Positions 1-9,597 of a stretch of 64,000 nt of DNA are shown piece by piece (position 1 is the first letter of the stretch; each line of letters starts with the position of its first letter). The position numbers and the translations under genes were made by a program. The DNA lies in the NCBI RefSeq assembly GCF_002095475.1, contig NZ_MLFR01000021.1:1-64000 (forward strand), read 5' to 3'. The notes beneath the pieces were generated by a model, which was not told the origin of the DNA, did no database searches, and was given only the letters and a program-made list of their open reading frames with translations. The stretch comes from Pantoea rwandensis (GTDB lineage Bacteria; Pseudomonadota; Gammaproteobacteria; Enterobacterales; Enterobacteriaceae).

Positions 1-33
1 ATCAAGTTTAAAGTTGTAAGCCGCTCCTCGAGC

Positions 34-109
34 GGGTCGTTAGCTCAGTTGGTAGAGCAGTTGACTTTTAATCAATTGGTCGCAGGTTCGAATCCTGCAC
101 GACCCACCA
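34..109 (+). tRNA. tRNA-Lys (anticodon TTT)
   Basis: A 76-nt cloverleaf begins GGGTCGTTAGCTCAG and ends with an encoded CCA (107-109). The anticodon loop CTTTTAA gives anticodon TTT, so it reads lysine codons AAA/AAG. The T arm carries GGTTCGAATCC and the acceptor stem GGGTCGT pairs with ACGACCC. In E. coli a lysine/valine tRNA cluster lies upstream of nadA, so this is probably the last gene of such a cluster, cut by the window edge. Confidence 0.98.
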
Positions 110-117
110 CTATGTAG

Positions 118-142
118 AAAGGCGCCCTAAAGGCGCCTTTTT
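118..142 (+). terminator. Rho-independent terminator of the tRNA operon
   Basis: GGCGCC, a 5-nt loop CTAAA, then GGCGCC and TTTTT. The stem is extended by A/T pairs. It lies 9 bases after the tRNA CCA end. Confidence 0.9.
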
Positions 143-486
143 GCTTTTCTGCGTTTCTCAAATCTGTGACTCTCAAAATTTAGCCGTTATGGCTGCAGGT
201 CCGTGCGTCAGCCCGTCAAGGCGGGACGGATCGCGCAGGAATCTCACATCCCTGTGGATCGGCCTCGCCATCCATGGCTCGGACGCTTCGCTCTTCCGCT
301 CCCGCCTTAACTGGCTTATGAGGCTGATCGCTGCTTCATAAAAAGTGCATAGATGTGGCATGAAGGCGGTGATGAGGGGCGGTGGAGTAAAGCATCCGGC
401 GCAGGGATGCGCTGGCTGAGCCTACAGGGATGTATTCACGGCGACTTTACGCAACCGCCCCTTATTGCCGACTGGAACGCTCAGGT
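143..486. repeat. Non-coding gap with an imperfect long palindrome
   Basis: No credible gene is seen between the tRNA terminator and the end of the alkA-like gene; the short frames here have no ribosome site or recognisable product. Positions 375-392 (AGGGGCGGTGGAGTAAAG) are nearly inverted at 445-463 (CTTTACGCAACCGCCCCTT), enclosing about 50 bases. A CACAGGGATGT/TACAGGGATGT motif recurs in the two halves. It resembles repeat debris rather than a gene; I cannot name a family. Confidence 0.4.
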
Positions 487-1956
487 TTATTTCTTGCCCG
501 ATTTATCCGGCGTCAAACTCTTCCAGATATGCAACACCGCATAGCTGCGCCACGGTCGCCATACCTGCGATAACTGTTCCGCCACTTTGGCACTTACCCC
601 GCCGAGATTATTACGAATCGCAATATCCTCTTTAGGGAACGCATCCGGCCAACGTAGGGCGCGCATCGCAATATAACTCGCTGTCCATGGCCCCACGCCC
701 TTTAATGCCAGCAGTTGCTGCTGCACCACGTCAGGATTCACCGCGCCATTAAAGCGCAGCGCACCGGAGGCGCAGGCCTGCGCGAGCGCCTGAATCGCCT
801 GCGAGCGAGCACTCACGATGCCGAGGCTGGCAATATCATCAATGGTGGCTGTCGCGAGAGATTCCGCCGTAGGTGGTAAGCGAGAAAGCTCAGGCCATGG
901 GGTTGCAAGTGGCTCACCAAAACGCTCCGCCACGCGGCTACTTAGGGTTGTGGCGGCTTTCACAGTCACCTGTTGACCAAGAATCGCTCGCACACCCAAC
1001 TCAAAGCCGTCAAACGCTCCAGGAACGCGTAATCCTGGATAGCGTGCCAGACTGTCAGTTAACAACGGATCCTGGCTTAGCTGCTCGCTGATGCGCTGTG
1101 GTTGGGCATCCAGATCAAACAGGTCGCGCAGGCGACGCAGCAGGGCAGGCAGAACCGGTGTTAACGTCGTGGTGAACTGTACTTTGAGTGCCTGCTTCTC
1201 AGGCAGATGGCTGACGCGCACCCAGCCCCGACAGTTGCCTAGGGCCACGGTGCGGTGATAAGCCCCTTCGTTGACCCACTCCACCTCTTTCATCACACGC
1301 TGTTGCAGAAAATCGAGTATCGCATCCCAGTCATAGGGCGGACGATAGCTGAGACGCAGCTCAGCGCTCTCTTGCACCGTTGCCATACTCTCGGGCTGAC
1401 TTTGCTTACGCAGGCGCGAGGGCGTCATACGATAGCGTGCCTGAAACACATCATTGAAACGGCGCAAACTGCGAAAACCACTGGCGTAGGCGATTTCGGT
1501 GACGGGTAGCGAGGTCTCGGTCAGTAACTGCTTCGCCAGTAGCATACGGCGCGTTTGCCGCAACTCGATTGGCGAGACGCCCAGCTCCTGTTGTACGACG
1601 CGGCGCAGTTGGCGCTCACTCAACGCAAACTCACTGGCAATCTCGGCAAGTGTCTCTTGCTCTTCCAACAAGCCCTCTTCAATACGTCGAATCAGGCGGT
1701 CGGCGATGCGGTGATGGCTGTCCACCGGCGCGAACCCTGGCGCTAATTCAGGGCGGCAACGCAGGCAAGGACGGAAGTGCGCTTTTTCAGCGGCTTCAGC
1801 GCTGGTGAAAAACAGGCAGTTTTTCTGCATCGGCGCTTTTACCGGGCAAATTGGTCGGCAGTAGATGCCCGTTGAGGTCACGCCGACGAAGAAGACGCCA
1901 TCAAAGCGGCTATCGCGCGAGGTCAGCGCCTGGTAAGCAATGTCAGGATCAAACAT
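487..1956 (-). CDS. Ada-type N-domain fused to AlkA 3-methyladenine DNA glycosylase
   Basis: 489 aa. The N-terminal part is an Ada metal-binding domain with four cysteines (Cys33, Cys37, Cys64, Cys67). It is followed by an AraC-type helix-turn-helix (about 85-185), an AlkA N-domain and an HhH-GPD glycosylase domain (about 320-480) whose KEDIAIRN motif supplies the probable catalytic Asp. In known relatives the Ada part senses methyl phosphotriesters and activates transcription, while the AlkA part excises alkylated bases; this protein probably does both. It lacks Ada's own methyltransferase domain, which is supplied by the divergent ogt. Three ATGs are stacked; the last (1954-1956) lies 6 bases after GGAG and is chosen. 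An upstream frame to 2112 exists but is less likely. Confidence 0.88.
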   Translation of the reverse strand: MFDPDIAYQALTSRDSRFDGVFFVGVTSTGIYCRPICPVKAPMQKNCLFFTSAEAAEKAHFRPCLRCRPELAPGFAPVDSHHRIADRLIRRIEEGLLEEQETLAEIASEFALSERQLRRVVQQELGVSPIELRQTRRMLLAKQLLTETSLPVTEIAYASGFRSLRRFNDVFQARYRMTPSRLRKQSQPESMATVQESAELRLSYRPPYDWDAILDFLQQRVMKEVEWVNEGAYHRTVALGNCRGWVRVSHLPEKQALKVQFTTTLTPVLPALLRRLRDLFDLDAQPQRISEQLSQDPLLTDSLARYPGLRVPGAFDGFELGVRAILGQQVTVKAATTLSSRVAERFGEPLATPWPELSRLPPTAESLATATIDDIASLGIVSARSQAIQALAQACASGALRFNGAVNPDVVQQQLLALKGVGPWTASYIAMRALRWPDAFPKEDIAIRNNLGGVSAKVAEQLSQVWRPWRSYAVLHIWKSLTPDKSGKK

Positions 1957-2113
1957 CATCATCTCCAGCAAATAAAACGCATCGTCGCGCAAGTGGCTGA
2001 GCAAAACTCGCTGCTTTCGGACAGCTAACCAGTTTATGCTCATGGCCGAAAACAGCCAGTTTATCGTGGAAGAAGTGCGATAATGACGCACTGATTTACG
2101 CCGGAGGTGCACT

Positions 2114-2611
2114 ATGTATCATGCCAAAATCATCCCCACACCCGTGGGCGAACTGACGCTGATCGCGACTGACAAAGGTTTGTCAGCGATTTTGTGGGAG
2201 AACGAAGGCTCCCAGCGCGTACCCTTGAAGCCGATTAGTCGCAACGACCTACACCCCATCTTGTGCGAGGCCGAGCGCCAGCTACGGGAGTATTTTGCGG
2301 GTGAACGCCAGCAGTTTGATATGCCCTATGACACGGTCGGCACCGAATTTCAGAAGCAAGTCTGGCAAGCGCTGCTCACGATTCCCTTTGGTGAAACACG
2401 TAGTTACCTGCAAATTGCGCAGCAGATCGGCAATCCTAAAGCGGTGCGCGCGGTTGGGGCGGCGAACGGTAAAAACCCGCTGTCGATAATGGCACCCTGC
2501 CATCGTGTGATTGGCAGTAACGGTAAGCTCACAGGTTTCGCGGGTGGTTTGGACGTCAAAGCCTTCCTGCTGGAGTTAGAAAGCCCGCAAAAAGCGTTAG
2601 GCGGCCTGTAA
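2114..2611 (+). CDS. ogt: Methylated-DNA--protein-cysteine methyltransferase
   Basis: 165 aa, normal length for Ogt. It removes alkyl groups from O6-alkylguanine and O4-alkylthymine by suicidal transfer to the cysteine of the PCHRVIGSNG motif, which is present near residue 130, with the helix region KAVRAVGAANGKNP before it. The start ATG follows GGAGG at good spacing. It is divergent from the Ada/AlkA fusion with about 150 bases between, so the pair forms a compact alkylation-repair locus and could share control by the Ada-like protein (inference). Confidence 0.95.
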   Translation: MYHAKIIPTPVGELTLIATDKGLSAILWENEGSQRVPLKPISRNDLHPILCEAERQLREYFAGERQQFDMPYDTVGTEFQKQVWQALLTIPFGETRSYLQIAQQIGNPKAVRAVGAANGKNPLSIMAPCHRVIGSNGKLTGFAGGLDVKAFLLELESPQKALGGL

Positions 2612-2646
2612 GTCGCATAAAAAAGAGACGACACTCTCGCGCATTT

Positions 2647-2686
2647 CCGCTATCGTGTTTAGCATATAAAACACGATAGCGGTTTT
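2647..2686 (+). promoter_or_regulatory. NadR-type operator inside a terminator-like hairpin
   Basis: A 14-bp perfect inverted repeat (CCGCTATCGTGTTT at 2647-2660 with AAACACGATAGCGG at 2669-2682) is followed by TTTT, so it can end ogt transcription. Its centre, TGTTTAGCATATAAAACA (2656-2673), fits the NadR box TGTTTA-N6-TAAACA with one mismatch and lies about 75 bases before nadA, a known NadR target. Confidence 0.75.
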
Positions 2687-2746
2687 GATGCCGCATCATC
2701 GCTTTAATAGGCGATTTTGTTAAATTGAGAAAACGAGATCCGTGTC

Positions 2747-3808
2747 ATGAGCCTAATGTTCGATCCTGAAAGCGCGATTTATCCTTTCCCGCCGAAACCG
2801 GCGCGTCTAAGTCAGGACGAAAAGTCCCATTACATCTCTGAAATCAAACGCTTACTAAAAGAGCGTGATGCGGTATTGGTCGCGCATTACTACACCGACC
2901 CTGAAATTCAGGCGCTGGCGGAAGAGACCGGCGGTTGTGTCTCGGACTCACTAGAAATGGCGCGCTTCGGCAGCAACCATCCGGCGAAAACGCTACTGGT
3001 GGCCGGGGTGCGTTTTATGGGCGAAACCGCGAAGATCCTCAGCCCAGAGAAAACCGTGCTGATGCCGACCTTACAAGCCGAATGTTCTCTGGATCTCGGT
3101 TGCCCGATCGAAGAGTTTAACCGTTTCTGTGACGAGCATCCGGATCGTACTGTCGTGGTGTATGCCAATACCTCCGCTGCCGTGAAAGCGCGTGCAGATT
3201 GGGTGGTGACTTCCAGCATTGCGGTGGAGCTGATCGAACATCTCGACAGCCTCGGAGAGAAAATCATCTGGGCGCCCGATCGCCATCTGGGCCGTTACGT
3301 CACCCAACAGACTAAAGCAGACGTTCTTTGCTGGCAGGGCGCGTGCATCGTGCATGATGAGTTCAAAACCCAAGCCTTGCAGCGCATGAAAACGCTCTAT
3401 CCAGAAGCGGCAGTCCTCGTCCATCCTGAATCCCCGCAGGCCATCGTCGATTTGGCGGATGCGGTGGGTTCCACCAGCCAGCTGATTCAGGCAGCGAAAA
3501 ACTTGCCGCATCCGCAAATGATCGTGGCGACCGATCGCGGCATCTTCTACAAAATGCAGCAGGCAGTGCCCGATAAAGAGCTACTGGAAGCGCCAACAGC
3601 GGGCGAGGGTGCCACCTGTCGTACCTGTGCGCACTGCCCGTGGATGGCGATGAATGGCCTGCAAGCAATAGCAGAAGGGTTGGAGCACGGTGGCAGCGAG
3701 CATGAAATTCATGTTGACGACGCACTGCGTGAAGCCGCATTGATACCGCTTAACCGCATGCTAGACTTTGCAGCACAACTCAAACTCAAGGTGAAAGGGA
3801 ACGCGTAA
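2747..3808 (+). CDS. nadA: Quinolinate synthase A
   Basis: 353 aa, usual enterobacterial length. It condenses iminoaspartate (from NadB) with dihydroxyacetone phosphate to quinolinate in de novo NAD synthesis. Cluster-ligand regions are visible: [10 protein letters not shown] near residue 113, [12 protein letters not shown] near 195, and the C-terminal [11 protein letters not shown]. The segments HYYTDPEIQ and [11 protein letters not shown] are characteristic of NadA. pnuC follows 24 bases downstream, probably in the same transcript, and the NadR-like site upstream predicts repression when NAD is plentiful. Confidence 0.98.
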   Translation: MSLMFDPESAIYPFPPKPARLSQDEKSHYISEIKRLLKERDAVLVAHYYTDPEIQALAEETGGCVSDSLEMARFGSNHPAKTLLVAGVRFMGETAKILSPEKTVLMPTLQAECSLDLGCPIEEFNRFCDEHPDRTVVVYANTSAAVKARADWVVTSSIAVELIEHLDSLGEKIIWAPDRHLGRYVTQQTKADVLCWQGACIVHDEFKTQALQRMKTLYPEAAVLVHPESPQAIVDLADAVGSTSQLIQAAKNLPHPQMIVATDRGIFYKMQQAVPDKELLEAPTAGEGATCRTCAHCPWMAMNGLQAIAEGLEHGGSEHEIHVDDALREAALIPLNRMLDFAAQLKLKVKGNA

Positions 3809-3832
3809 GCGGCTTTCATACAGGTGCAGATC

Positions 3833-4552
3833 ATGGACTTCTTCAGCACACAAAATATTCTGGTTCACATCCCTATTGGCGTCGGCGGCTACGACCTGTC
3901 GTGGATAGAAGCTGTGGGTACGATTGCGGGGCTGCTGTGTATCTGGCTCGCCAGCCAGGAAAAGATCATCAACTACTTCTTCGGGCTGATTAACGTCACG
4001 CTGTTTGCAGTGATCTTCTTCCAGATTCAGCTGTATGCCAGTTTATTGCTGCAGCTGTTCTTCTTTGTTGCCAACGTCTACGGCTGGTACGCGTGGAGCC
4101 GACAAAACACCGCCAATGAAGCAGCACTCAAAATTCGCTGGCTGCCGTTGCCAAAAGCGCTCGGTTGGGGCGCGGCGTGCGTCATCGCCATTGCGCTGAT
4201 GACGCTGTATATCGATCCGGTATTCGCTTTTCTGACCAAAACCGCCGTCGGTATCATGCAGAGTCTCGGCCTTAACGTGACGATGCCACAACTGCAGCCG
4301 GATGCATTCCCGTTCTGGGATTCCTGCATGATGGTGTTATCGATTGTGGCGATGATCCTGATGACGCGTAAATACGTCGAAAATTGGCTGCTGTGGGTAG
4401 TGATCAACGTGATTAGCGTAATGATCTTTGCTCGCCAGGGCGTGTACGCGATGTCGCTGGAGTACGTAATTCTCACCTTGATTGCGCTTAACGGTTCGCG
4501 TCTGTGGATGCAAAGTGCGCGTGAGCACGGGTCACGCGCATTGTCGAATTAA
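3833..4552 (+). CDS. pnuC: Nicotinamide riboside transporter
   Basis: 239 aa inner-membrane protein that takes up nicotinamide riboside by facilitated diffusion, trapped by NadR phosphorylation in relatives. About seven hydrophobic spans are visible. The family-typical stretches [28 protein letters not shown] and the C-terminal [16 protein letters not shown] are present. The start MDFFS is chosen to match the E. coli protein; a frame start three codons upstream exists. It follows nadA closely and its last bases overlap the end of convergent zitB by 4. Confidence 0.97.
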   Translation: MDFFSTQNILVHIPIGVGGYDLSWIEAVGTIAGLLCIWLASQEKIINYFFGLINVTLFAVIFFQIQLYASLLLQLFFFVANVYGWYAWSRQNTANEAALKIRWLPLPKALGWGAACVIAIALMTLYIDPVFAFLTKTAVGIMQSLGLNVTMPQLQPDAFPFWDSCMMVLSIVAMILMTRKYVENWLLWVVINVISVMIFARQGVYAMSLEYVILTLIALNGSRLWMQSAREHGSRALSN

Positions 4553-5517
4553 TGATGGTGGTGAGCGTGGCCTTCCAGCGCAGCATGTTCATGGTGATCG
4601 TGCTGCGCTGAACTATTTACAGCACAGAGTTCACAATCCGGTCCCACACATGGCTGATACTCCATCTGCACTGTGGCGTGGGCAATTTGATAATGTTGAT
4701 GCAGATACTGGTGAATGCTGCGCAGCAACCCGTCATGATCGTATGGCGGAATTACCTGCACATGCAGCGTCAGCACCGGCTTCTCACCCACTTGCCAGAC
4801 ATGCACGTGATGCACATTGCGCACTTCCGCAATGTTGCGTGTCAACTCGCGCGCCAGCTTATCGACGTTAATGTTGCTCGGTGCGCCTTCCAGCAGTTCG
4901 TGCAAACTTTCGCGCAGCAGTGACCAGGCACTGCGTACCACCAACAAAGACACCAGCAAGGACAGAATCGGGTCAATCGGTGTCCAGCCGGTCAGCATAA
5001 TGATCACCGCGGCGACAATCGCGCCCACAGAGCCAAGTAGATCGCCCAGCACATGCAGTGCCGCGGCGCGCACGTTAAGGTTCTTCTCTTCACTGCCTCG
5101 GTGCAGCAACCAGAACGACAGCAGGTTGGCCAACAAACCGGCGATGCCAATACCGAGCATCAATCCGCCAGCAACAGGCTGAGGCTGATAGAAACGGCGC
5201 AGCGCTTCCCAGACGATGAGCGCCGTGATCACCAGCAGCGCGATAGCATTGATGAATGCTGCTAGCGTGGTCAGCCGCAGTAAGCCAAATGTATGACGTG
5301 CGTTGGGCTTGCGCTGGGCAAATTGCACCGCCAACAGCGCCATCAATAACGCCGCTGCATCGGTGAGCATATGCCCGGCATCGGCCAGCAGCGCCAGTGA
5401 ACCTGAAACCACGCCGCCAATCACTTCGACAACCATAAACAGTGCAGTGATGCCAAATGCTGCTGCTAAACGTGAACGGTTGCCGTTATGCTCGCTGTGA
5501 GAATGAGTGTGTGCCAT
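4549..5517 (-). CDS. zitB: Cation diffusion facilitator zinc exporter ZitB
   Basis: 322 aa, six-helix CDF antiporter that exports Zn2+ (and Cd2+) in exchange for protons. The HTHSHSEH N-terminus and [17 protein letters not shown] tail are the histidine-rich ends expected. Metal-site residues are seen in [12 protein letters not shown] (TM2) and in [11 protein letters not shown] (TM5). The cytoplasmic HVHVWQ domain follows. The start has GGAAAG 2-3 bases upstream. Unusually, the first 32 bases lie within the end of the upstream sensor kinase gene, suggesting translational coupling to the two-component system. In E. coli zitB is adjacent to pnuC too, but has no kinase partner. Confidence 0.95.
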   Translation of the reverse strand: MAHTHSHSEHNGNRSRLAAAFGITALFMVVEVIGGVVSGSLALLADAGHMLTDAAALLMALLAVQFAQRKPNARHTFGLLRLTTLAAFINAIALLVITALIVWEALRRFYQPQPVAGGLMLGIGIAGLLANLLSFWLLHRGSEEKNLNVRAAALHVLGDLLGSVGAIVAAVIIMLTGWTPIDPILSLLVSLLVVRSAWSLLRESLHELLEGAPSNINVDKLARELTRNIAEVRNVHHVHVWQVGEKPVLTLHVQVIPPYDHDGLLRSIHQYLHQHYQIAHATVQMEYQPCVGPDCELCAVNSSAQHDHHEHAALEGHAHHHH

Positions 5518-8500
5518 AGCTTTCCAGTTGTTCCAGTAACCTGTTCGTTAATGATATCAGTAAATTGAGCGCATCAGCGTCCACCTGCTGCTGTTTCGCA
5601 CGCTCGATCAGTTGCTGGCACGGCTCAGCGATGTGATCCATACCCAATAGCAACCAACTGCCTTTCATGCGATGCGCGGCGCTCTCCAGTGCCGCCCAGT
5701 CACCTTTCTCACTGGCATTGAGCAGCGCATCGCGATCCTGCTGTAATGTTCGTTGCAGCGTCTGGCAGATGCGGGGAATGAAGGCGTCATTATGCTGTGC
5801 CAGAATCTGTAGGCTTTCAGGTAAGCGACTGAGGGGATCGGCCACCGCACGCGCCAGCAGTGGCGCCAAATCCGTCAACGTAATCGGTTTCAGTAACAAA
5901 GCCTCATGCTGCTGCAGCGTGAATTTCAGCAGTTGCACATCAGCCGAACAGAGTATGCGCAATGCGGGGCTGAGGCGATGCCGCTGACGACGGCGCAATA
6001 TACGCAGCAGTGATAAGCCATCCGGTCGAGGCATCATCTGATCGATCAGCAGCACATCAAAGGGCTGATGCGCATCGGCGCGCAACAAGCTGCGCCCTTC
6101 CTCAAACAATTCAGCGGTGATACCAAAATGGGCTAATTGCTGCTGCATCACCAACAAATTGGTGGGATGGTCATCGACAATCGCCACACGCAGATGGGGG
6201 TAACGCGGCCAGCTATCTCGATGATCGGCCGGAACGCTCTCGCACACCTCCAGCGGCAATTGAACGTTCACCTGAGTGCCTTTGCCAGGTTCTGAGGTGA
6301 GTGCCAGGCTTCCCCCCATACGCTGCACAATCTCGCGACAGATAAATAAGCCTAAACCGCTGCCCTGCACCGCATGGCTTCTGCCTGATGGAGCCTGATA
6401 CCAAGGCTCGAACAGTTGCGCCTGCTCATTCAATGGGATCCCACTGCCGCTATCGGCGACGGTGAAGTAAATTTGATCATCCACCTGCAGTGTTAATCGC
6501 ACTTCACCGCTACGCGTAAATTTGAGTGCATTCGCCACCAGATTGTTGACCACCTGCTGTAAACGGTCGCCATCCAACATCACCCAAGCGGGCAGCGGTG
6601 TTAGCGCTTCAACAATCAGCACCGGTCCTGCGTCGCGCATCAGTGGATGGTAGAGCTGTTGCTGCTGTTGCAGCCAGTGCGTCAGATTAAGCGGGCGCGG
6701 TGTCAGGCGGAAACTCTGATTCTCAATGCGCGCGTGATCTTGCAGATCGTTGAGCAGGGCCATCAGTGAGCGAGCGCTGCTGTGCATCAATGTCAGCCGC
6801 TCGCTGGGATGTTGCTGTTGCTCCAGCTCCAGCAGGCCCAAAATGGCCTGCATCGGTGTGCGTAGCTCATGGCTGGCTGTGGCAAGGAATTGGCTTTTGG
6901 CCGCGTTGGCGCGTTCGGCTTGTTCACGCTGTAGCCGATCTCGACGCTGTTGCAGGTAACGGCGTAGCAACAGAAACAGCAGCAGCAGGATAATCAGGCC
7001 AGAGGCGATCAGGATCATCAGCGGGATATTGCGCATTGCCATACTGGTGCCGGGCTGTGGCGGCTGCGACCAGCTGATGCGCATCTGATTTAGCGTATCC
7101 GGTGGAATTTGTTGTAGGGCATGATCCAGCAGCGCGCGCAGTTGCGGCTGATCGCCACTGACTTGGGGGGCGAGCGGCCACGCAATATCACTGGCGGCAA
7201 AGGCCAGATGAACGCGATTGTCGGTATGGCTGGCCATACGCCAGCGCGCCGACAGCACGTTATCCACCAGCGCATCGATTTGACCACTGTTGAGGGCTTG
7301 CCACAGTTGCGCACGATCATCGAACAGTTGTGGCGTAAGATTCGCAGGCAGCAAGCGCTGAGCTAAATCACCTCGTAACACACCCAATCGCCCACTCTGC
7401 AAAGATTGCCATCCCATGGGTTGCTGAGTATTCAGGGTATAAATCCCCCAAATGGCGCGCCAGACGGCAGGGTGTTGCTGCTGGCATCGTCGCCGTACAA
7501 CGGCTGCAAAAGGTTGAGCATCACCTGATGTTGTTTTAACAGCACCTCAGCCTGTTGAGGACTGCTGACCCAGTGTGGTGTAAAGCGCAGGCCGGTGCTT
7601 TGGCTCAAAGCATTGAGTAGATCGATACCGAATCCTCGCGCATTACCGCTGCTATCTCGATAGCTCCAAGGCGCGTTATCCGCTTCGACAGCGAAGGGAA
7701 TGGCTTGCTGCTGGGCCAGCCACTGTTTTTCGTCGCGAGTTAGTATCAGCGTTTGCGTATCTTGGTAACGCAACAGCGGCGGACTCCAGCGCTGTTGCAC
7801 GCGATTGCTAAATTCAGCAGGCAGCAGTCGAAGTTGCGTGTTGAGCCAGTGAATCAAAGTGGGATCGCGTGCCAGCGCCCGCAAGGAGAGTTCACCAGCG
7901 CCGGGATCGGCGGTGATTTGGTAAATTTGCCCCTGTTGCAACTGACTTAACAGAAAACCCGCACTGGCTTCATCGGCAACCAGATAATCGCTCTGTTGGT
8001 TGAGCAGGGCATACATGGCCTGCAAATCGCCTGGCAGGCGGTGCCATTGATGGCTGCGCACAAAGGTATCGGGCAGCTGTGCCAGTGTCGCCTCGGCAAT
8101 GGTGAGCTGTGCATTATCACTGTTGAACATCACGGCGCGCTGGTTTTCACGGTTACGGTAGATGCGTATTGGGCTGTTGTACCAGCTGTCGCTCAGCAAG
8201 AAGTCGTCAGGGAGTTGAGCGTGTTCGTTACTCAATACGAAATCGACTTTACCCTCCTTCAACGCGGCCAGTTGCTGGGTGCGATCGGGATAGCTTTGTA
8301 GGATAAAATGGGTGCCCGTGAGTTGGCTTAATGCACTGAGGTAATCTGCATCAATACCCCAGATACGATCCCCGATACGCATAGCCCAGGGCGCACTGTT
8401 TTGTGCCGGTACGGCAACCCGCAGCGTCGGGGACGGCCAGGGTTCAGCGTGCGGGGCTGGCATCATGGCGGGGAGCATTACGCTGCTGGCGGGTTGTAAC

Positions 8501-8556
8501 TCGGCACGTGCGGCGATGCTAAACAGCAGCGCGCACAGCAGCATGATGACTTTCAC
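5486..8556 (-). pseudogene. BvgS/EvgS-type hybrid sensor kinase, interrupted by a frameshift
   Basis: Two frames together encode one unorthodox hybrid kinase of about 1023 aa. Fragment 1 (8556 to stop at 7432) has a signal peptide and two periplasmic solute-binding-like sensor domains, the second broken. Fragment 2 (down to 5486; first ATG at 7417) completes sensor 2, then a transmembrane helix (MILIASGLIILLLLFLLL), the phospho-accepting His in ASHELRTPMQ, N-box NNLVANALKFT, G-boxes DSGSGIP and GSGLGLF, a receiver with Asp in LIDQMMP, and an HPt domain with HRMKGSW. No PAS domain is seen, so it is shorter than EvgS or BvgS. GTG at 8556 overlaps the response regulator stop as GTGA. Adding one base to the run C7445-C7449 would restore the frame; a 2-base excess nearby would also explain it. 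A sequencing error is possible. Confidence 0.85.
7440..7470 (-). other. Frameshift site in the hybrid kinase
   Basis: The upstream frame runs into TGA at 7432-7434, whereas the other frame reads on as GIYTLNTQQPMGWQSL without interruption into the rest of sensor domain 2. A five-base C run (7445-7449 on the plus strand) and a GCGCGCC stretch just beside it are both slippage-prone. Confidence 0.75.
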
Positions 8557-9137
8557 TGTTGTGCTTTCCACAGTTCAGCCAGTTCAACCACCGACTGTAC
8601 GCCGGTTTTCTCCAGGATGTTTTTCTTATGGGTGCTGACGGTTTTATTGCTGATATGCAGCTGTTCGCCAATCTGCAAATTCGACAATCCACGCACCAGC
8701 AGGGCGACAATTTGCTGTTCTTTCTCCGTGAGCGGCAGTTCGATAGGTCCCGGCAGCGGTGGGAAGGCCTGATGACCGCCCAGTACCGCCAGGATCGCGC
8801 TCAACAACTGCGCCATACTTTGACTCTTTACCACATAGCCCGATGCACCCAGCGATACCGCGCTCAGTAACGTATGGCGATTTTGTTGTGCTGAATAAAT
8901 CAGCACTGGGCAGTGTTCATCGCGTGCGCGCAGCCGACGCAGTAGCTCTAATCCATCGCTATGCGGTAAGCCAATATCGAGCACGATAAGATCGATTTTA
9001 TGCTGTTTCAGCAACTGCCTTGCCTGTGCCTCATCAGCCGCTGCGTGCAACTGCAAGGGAATGGGCGCATTTACGCAGGCCGCTTCCAGCGCGACTTCAA
9101 CTAAGGGATGGTCGTCAATAAGCAATAGTGAAGCCAT
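8553..9137 (-). CDS. NarL/LuxR-family response regulator (EvgA/BvgA-like)
   Basis: 194 aa. The N-terminal receiver starts LLLIDDHPLVEVALE (acidic pair) with the phospho-accepting Asp in IVLDIGLP and the switch-region Lys in SGYVVKSQ. The C-terminal LuxR-type helix-turn-helix (about 130-190) has LTEKEQQIVALLVRGLSN and NKTVSTHKKNILEK. It is the cognate regulator of the adjoining hybrid kinase: its TGA overlaps the kinase GTG start. It is the first gene of a response regulator-kinase-zitB run, so it may control zinc export and its own operon (inference). AGGA precedes the ATG by 9 bases. Confidence 0.93.
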   Translation of the reverse strand: MASLLLIDDHPLVEVALEAACVNAPIPLQLHAAADEAQARQLLKQHKIDLIVLDIGLPHSDGLELLRRLRARDEHCPVLIYSAQQNRHTLLSAVSLGASGYVVKSQSMAQLLSAILAVLGGHQAFPPLPGPIELPLTEKEQQIVALLVRGLSNLQIGEQLHISNKTVSTHKKNILEKTGVQSVVELAELWKAQQ

Positions 9138-9190
9138 GAAACAGTTCCTGTGAAATTCATGGCTTTAGCATAGCGGAAAAGGGTGATTGA

Positions 9191-9223
9191 AAAAATAAAG
9201 GGAGAGCGAAAGCTCTCCCTTTG
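9191..9223 (-). terminator. Terminator of ybgS
   Basis: AAAGGGAGAGC-GAAA-GCTCTCCCTTT (9198-9223) forms an 11-bp stem. Read on the minus strand it ends with ATTTTTTC, as expected for a Rho-independent terminator after ybgS. Confidence 0.85.
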
Positions 9224-9240
9224 TGTGATTAGCGACACGC

Positions 9241-9597
9241 TTACTGCGTTGTGCCATCTGTTTTATGTTTAACGTGGCCGCCACCTTTTTTGGTTTCGAC
9301 CTTTTTGTTCATATCCGGACATTTGCCGTCTTTGCACATTGTATTTTTGTGCACCTCATTAGCCGACATATTCCCACTGCTGGTCCCGGAGCTGGCTGCA
9401 CTGTTGGTATTCATGCTGCCATTATTAATTTTGCTGTTATCCACTTTATTTGGTGGCAGATTTTGTTTTGCACCACCCGCTGCCGCGCCAGCCTCTGCTG
9501 AAGCATTAGCTTCACCGTTATTATCTGCAGCCATAGCTACGCCGCTGCCTAACGTCATCGCTGCCGTGAGAAAGATAATTGCAAACTTATTCATCAT
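9241..9597 (-). CDS. ybgS: Small exported YbgS-like protein
   Basis: 118 aa. The signal peptide ends AMA-ADNN (about residue 23). The mature chain is of low complexity, rich in Asn, Ser, Ala, Gly and Lys, with a conserved C-terminal block HKNTMCKDGKCPDMNKKV containing two cysteines and ending KTDGTTQ. This block and the location between zitB and aroG match E. coli ybgS, whose function is not established. Two ATGs are stacked at 9592-9597; AGGAG lies 4 and 7 bases away, so the second (9594) may be the true start. A terminator follows. Confidence 0.9.
   Translation of the reverse strand: MMNKFAIIFLTAAMTLGSGVAMAADNNGEANASAEAGAAAGGAKQNLPPNKVDNSKINNGSMNTNSAASSGTSSGNMSANEVHKNTMCKDGKCPDMNKKVETKKGGGHVKHKTDGTTQ

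Noticed and set aside
141..544. Short frames between the tRNA and the alkA-like gene
   Set aside because: No ribosome sites, overlapping on both strands, composition like the palindromic non-coding DNA; no recognisable product.
5486..7417. Treating the downstream kinase frame as a separate complete gene starting at 7417
   Set aside because: It would start within a sensor domain without a signal peptide or ribosome site; better explained as the second half of a frameshifted gene.
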